Source: Amoebidium appalachense
Lineage: Eukaryota > Ichthyosporea
Length of the DNA: 64,000 nucleotides
NCBI GenBank assembly: GCA_963693365.1
Contig: CAVNZM010000011.1
Location: 7,812,001-7,876,000, forward strand
Reading direction: 5' to 3'
Under the pieces are notes generated by a model, which did no database searches, was not told the DNA's origin, and saw nothing but the letters and a program-made list of their open reading frames with translations. Below, one piece after another: positions 60,287-64,000 of the stretch (the stretch's first letter is position 1; every line of letters starts with the position of its first letter). A program made the translations under genes and the position numbers.

Positions 60287-61020
60287 TGCAATGCTTACAA
60301 ACCAGACTAGAGCACAAAAACTTGAAAACGAAGACTGGAAAATGCAAAAACGCGGGAAAACCGACACCGCAAAAAACGTCCGAAAACCAGCTAAAACGCA
60401 ACGGCGCGCACGCAAAACTCTTACCAGATGCTGCCGAAGCTAAGCGCGCGCTCCTGGGCAAAAAAAACTAGAGAAAAAACGAACAACAGCGCGAAAAACG
60501 GGGACTAGAGTTGCAAAAACTTAGCTAAAAAATTGGGCCTAAAGAGACCTAAACGCGCTCAGTAGCGCCGCAACTGACCTCCCTGGGGCCGCGCGAGCTC
60601 ATTATAGAGCGCGGCCCACATTTTTGCCTATGGAAATATGAAGAAATGATTTAGAACCTATCAAATCCATTAAATCTACCAAAATGGAATTTTTGCTGCA
60701 CATCAACCAATGAAAATTTTTCACAAGTGGCTAAAACCCCTATAGATCATAAAGACCAAATCGATTGCCGCCCATTTCGGACTAGATATAACTCAAACTC
60801 ATCAATATATCCATATGGCATATCCCACAGAACATAAAAACAGCTACAGCTCCCTAAATAAAAATGCTAGCAGCCTGAAACTTTGCACACACATCAAACA
60901 CACCATGGCCTACAGCATTATACTACCACGAAGTTTACAGCACACTCGCAACACACAATTTCACTCCAACGGGGCTATCTAATTCTCCTGCAAAGAAAAC
61001 ACGTTTACAAACTTAATATT

Positions 61021-61903
61021 GTATGTGTCCTTACAGTGATTTTATGACGTATGATGTATGATATCATTATCATACATTGAACATGCCATTATGCATGTAA
61101 GGATGGGTTTATGACGCACCAAAAAGCACATTGTGCATGTGCATAGCACACCCTTACAACATATGCAAGTGTACGTTACGACGTCAAATGTATTAATATG
61201 CGTCATCTACATTATATGTCGTAATGTCCTCCTATACATCTGTTTACAACATCGCAATGTAATCTGTAGTAGGATGCAAATCACATCTTATGATAGGTCA
61301 TGGGTTAGCACAAACCCACCCATGGTATATCCACTGGTTGTGTTTCGGATGTCGGAAAGGGCGTCTGAACGATTGGATTTCGATCTATTTTTATAATCAA
61401 CTGGATGGTTTTGCAGTGCTCCATTGCATTGCTTTACAACAAACGATAGACATACATGTGATAGTCATACGTATTTGATCAAGAGGGTATTAATACCATA
61501 CATTCGATGCGTTTACAGTGCTCCGTTATATGGCTTTACATCAAACCATAGACATGCATAAGATCGTCCACAGGGTGGCGTTCTGATCCTCCCGTAGACG
61601 GTGTTACGACTGTCTGAATGCCCCCTGGCCGCCGTCATATACCCACCGACTGGACGTCGTATGTTGGATCTATTGCACGTCGGTTAGATGGCTACATTGC
61701 ACACCCATTGGATATGCACTCGCGGGGTTCTATGTACATCCATTGGTGCATCGGGTATCGGATTGAGCAGATTACGACACATCCATTGGACGTCGGGGAG
61801 CAATGATATGTATTTGGGGTTAGTTTTGGAGGTGTTGAGGGGTTTCCGATGTCGTCGGGTAGTTTACGACAGCTTTTGGATGCCGCAACAAGATTGCTGA
61901 TGG
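61021..61903. other. Sequence between two retroelement copies
   Basis: No coding signal. Two imperfect direct repeats (around TGCAGTGCTCCATTGCATTGC at 61414 and TACAGTGCTCCGTTATATGGC at 61515) and several CATCCATTGG-type motifs (61700-61795) suggest a diverged tandem repeat. It is not similar to the retroelement. Confidence 0.5.
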
Positions 61904-62433
61904 TAGCCACTGCTGCTGGAATCAGAATCCTCACTTGACGATGGGGTGTCTTCACTGCCGGTGTCGTACGCATAGACAGGCTCCTTGCCCTTTGCCCGCG
62001 CAGACAGCGTGCTCAGCAGGCCGCCGGCAGAGGGCTTCTTGGGGCGACCAGACTGGGCAACAGAGAGGGCTTGCACTTGGGCAGAAAGCGCCTGCAGCTG
62101 CTCTTGGACGTCTACACCGTCAGAACGCCGCTGGGGAGAGGGCGACCCAGGTGGGGGGGAGGCACGGCCGCTGCGAGGAGTGCGACAGAGCAAGTGCAGC
62201 TGGTCGGTGACTTTCCAACCGACCATCTCAGGGTCATCAAAAGCCACCGAGCGCGCCTTGAGGGCTGAAACCACACTGTTGACGGTTTCTGCCGGCAGGC
62301 TGTTCCAGGGGAGGGCGTTGGACTGCAAAACGGCCAGACTTTTGAGACTTGCGTCGTCCGCATCGGTAGAGATCTCCAAAAGCTTTTCGAGGAGAGCGGC
62401 CCCCTTGGCGACCAGAGCAGATGGAGGGGCCAT
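61904..62433 (-). pseudogene. Truncated Gag-like gene (copy 3)
   Basis: It starts at ATG 62433 (MAPPSALVAKGAALLEK) and matches the intact Gag-like protein up to SSSSGY. There the sequence switches to unrelated DNA and soon reaches a stop. Confidence 0.88.
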
Positions 62434-63166
62434 TGCAATGCTCACAAACCAGACTAGAGCACGAAAACTTGAAAACGAAGACTGGAAAATGCAAAAAACG
62501 TGGGAAAACCGACACCGCAAAAAACGTCCGAAAACCAGCTAAAACGCAACGGCGCGCACGCAAAACTCTTACCAGATGCTGCCGAAGCTAAGCGCGCGCT
62601 CCTGGGCAAAAAAAACTAGAGAAAAAACGAACAAGAGCGCGAAAAACGGGGACTAGAGTTGCAAAAACTTAGCTAAAAAATTGGGCCTAAAGAGACCTAA
62701 ACGCGCTCAGTAGCGCCGCAACTGACCTCCCTGGGGCCGCGCAAGCTCATTATAGAGCGCGGCCCACATTTTTGCCTATGGAAATATGAAGAAATGACTT
62801 AGAACCTATCAAATCCATGAAATCTACCAAAATGGAATTTTTGCTGCACATCAACCAATGAAAAATTTTCACAAGTGGCTAAAACCCCTAGATCATAAAG
62901 ACCAAATCCATTGCCGCCCATTTCGGACTAGATATAACTCAAACTCATCAAAATATCCATATGGCATATCCCACAGAACATAAAAACAGCTACAGCTCCC
63001 TAAATAAAAATGCTAGCAGCCTGAAACTTTGTACACACATCAAACACACCATGGCCTACAGCATTATACTACCACGAAGTTTACAGCACACTCGCAACAC
63101 ACAATTTCACTCCAACGGGGCTATCTAATTCTCCTGCAAAGAAAACACGTTTACAAACTTAATATT
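61904..63166 (-). mobile_element. Tyrosine-recombinase retroelement, 5' fragment (copy 3)
   Basis: A complete A1 repeat (63166-62661), leader and first half of the Gag-like gene are nearly identical to the complete copy. Similarity stops abruptly at 61904, inside the Gag Arg/Ser patch. The downstream genes are missing. Confidence 0.9.
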
Positions 63167-64000
63167 CATTTCGAAATGGTAATAGGCCGGTTGATTTTGT
63201 TTGCGTTTCTTGCTTCGGAAAACAAACGCGGTATTGCCGTATGCCTCGGTTTGAACCCATCCGTCGGCCCCACCCGCACCGACCACCACCAATCTCGGCC
63301 CTTTTCCATCCTTGCGTTTTGTTCCGCGCGGTAGCTCCTTGACCGTCACCCCATTGACTTTCTTGACATTTTACCACCCACGTGATTGCCGGTGATTTTG
63401 GTTGACTGCCGTTTCGTCGAGAAATACGATTTTCCTGCCCGATTCCTTGTACTTGGCGTAGTCCAAAGTGAACGATAGCTGTTGTTGTTTGATTTGCTCG
63501 ATTGTTTGGATATCCGGCAACTCGCCCGGTAAAACCCCATATTTCATTTTCAGCCGATGAAATGCCTTATTCGTCGTGCGCGCTTTGAACGGATAGCGAA
63601 ACGGATCGGCGGCCCGAATCGGTGTAGCCGAAACGATCCTTCCTGGATCGTCAGTTTCGGTACTCGGTAATCGGCTGCGATCGTGACTGTAATCGAGCGA
63701 AGATCGGCAACGATCGGGATCGGGATCGGGATCGACGCCCCGGCCACACAAAGTCGCGCCGGTACTCATGTGGGGGTGCTCCGCTCGGGCGAGTCTCTCC
63801 ATCACCTTCCGAGTATGTTCTTCCGGCGGCTCTGGTTGGTTGGTTAAATCGATAAATTCGCGACCGAGAATTTTCGAGAGCCTCTCACGCATCTGCGGTT
63901 CGCATGTGAACGGATCGATCTCTGCAGACACATGGGGTTCTGGGAACTTCTCCAAGAAACGTATTGACGCGGCGGCACTCTCCTCCGAGATCTCCGGTTG
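63167..64000 (-). pseudogene. IS630/Tc1-mariner-like DDE transposase, interrupted, partial at right edge
   Basis: A single minus-strand frame runs from the window edge to the retroelement boundary, with one in-frame TAA at 63373-63371. Family features are IVFLDETAVNQNHRQSRGW, where LDE/T and N-H match the first catalytic Asp block. After the stop come GTKRKDGKGPRLVVVGAGG, DGWVQTEAYGNTAFVFRSKK and YYHFEMN. This corresponds to the conserved basic loop, the V-x-H/G-A-G strand and the second catalytic region of such transposases. The third acidic residue would lie beyond the point where copy 3 of the retroelement begins. The upstream DNA-binding part continues off the window. A premature stop plus an insertion make it non-functional. 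Confidence 0.75.

Larger units (their letters stand above)
55402..61020 (-). mobile_element. Tyrosine-recombinase (DIRS-order) retrotransposon with split direct repeats, apparently complete
   Basis: On the minus strand the order is A1 (61020-60513), Gag-like, RT-RNase H, tyrosine recombinase, B1 (56188-56095), A2 (56094-55589), a spacer, and B2 (55497-55404). A1 and A2 are about 507 bp and nearly identical. B1 and B2 are 94 bp with one mismatch. This A...B A...B layout is the split-direct-repeat structure of PAT/Ngaro/Kangaroo-type elements, which integrate a circular DNA with a tyrosine recombinase instead of a DDE integrase and make no target duplication. No methyltransferase or hydrolase frame was seen. 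All three frames are open, so recent activity is plausible. Confidence 0.92.

Noticed and set aside
63159-63377. Frame shift within the transposase
   Set aside because: Reading codon by codon, the similarity continues in the same frame after TAA, so a single in-frame stop explains it.

Overview
This is a gene-rich, repeat-rich stretch of a nuclear eukaryotic genome. Every host gene found has spliceosomal introns (GT...AG), and many introns carry a TGCTGAC-like branch point about 10-20 nt before the acceptor. Coding DNA is GC-rich. Introns and spacers are full of long poly-G/poly-C runs, CA/GT microsatellites and minisatellites. The mix of an SMG1-type PIKK, an REM+CDC25 Ras exchange factor, a C2H2 zinc-finger protein and a tyrosine-recombinase retroelement fits Amorphea (for example a unicellular relative of animals or an early-branching animal). 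I cannot name the species.

Layout. 1-962 (minus): large exon of a C2H2 zinc-finger gene that runs off the left edge. 963-10,067: no recognised host gene; it holds a five-copy 48-bp minisatellite, the 3' part of a decayed non-LTR retrotransposon (about 3.9-5.05 kb), a small terminal-inverted-repeat element (6,223-6,573), a CA-rich minisatellite and long homopolymers. 10,275-13,589 (minus): three-exon C-terminal part of a RasGEF gene. 13,590-15,666: probable divergent promoter region with two perfect CRE-type palindromes. 15,667-18,675 (plus): complete five-exon gene for ribosomal protein uS3 (RPS3). 19,861-45,889 (plus): the SMG1 kinase gene, about 65 exons in 26 kb, ending in a FATC exon; one intron carries a MITE, another consists of a 43-bp minisatellite.

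45,890-64,000 is a mobile-element zone. Blocks of a degenerate ~38-bp repeat (46.3-51.8 kb) are interrupted by a decayed non-LTR retrotransposon (minus). Then follow at least three related copies of a tyrosine-recombinase retrotransposon (DIRS order, split direct repeats of PAT/Ngaro type). One copy (55,402-61,020, minus) appears structurally complete, with Gag-like, RT-RNase H and tyrosine-recombinase frames open. A 5' fragment of another copy (61,904-63,166) lies inside a broken IS630/Tc1-mariner-like transposase gene at the right edge.

Functional links: RPS3 and SMG1 both belong to mRNA translation and surveillance, but their adjacency need not mean co-regulation. RasGEF and RPS3 are transcribed away from each other and may share the CRE-containing interval. 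I found no rRNA, tRNA or CRISPR array, and no clearly new multi-gene system. The most unusual material is the repeat architecture of the SMG1 introns and the fine structure of the tyrosine-recombinase retroelements.
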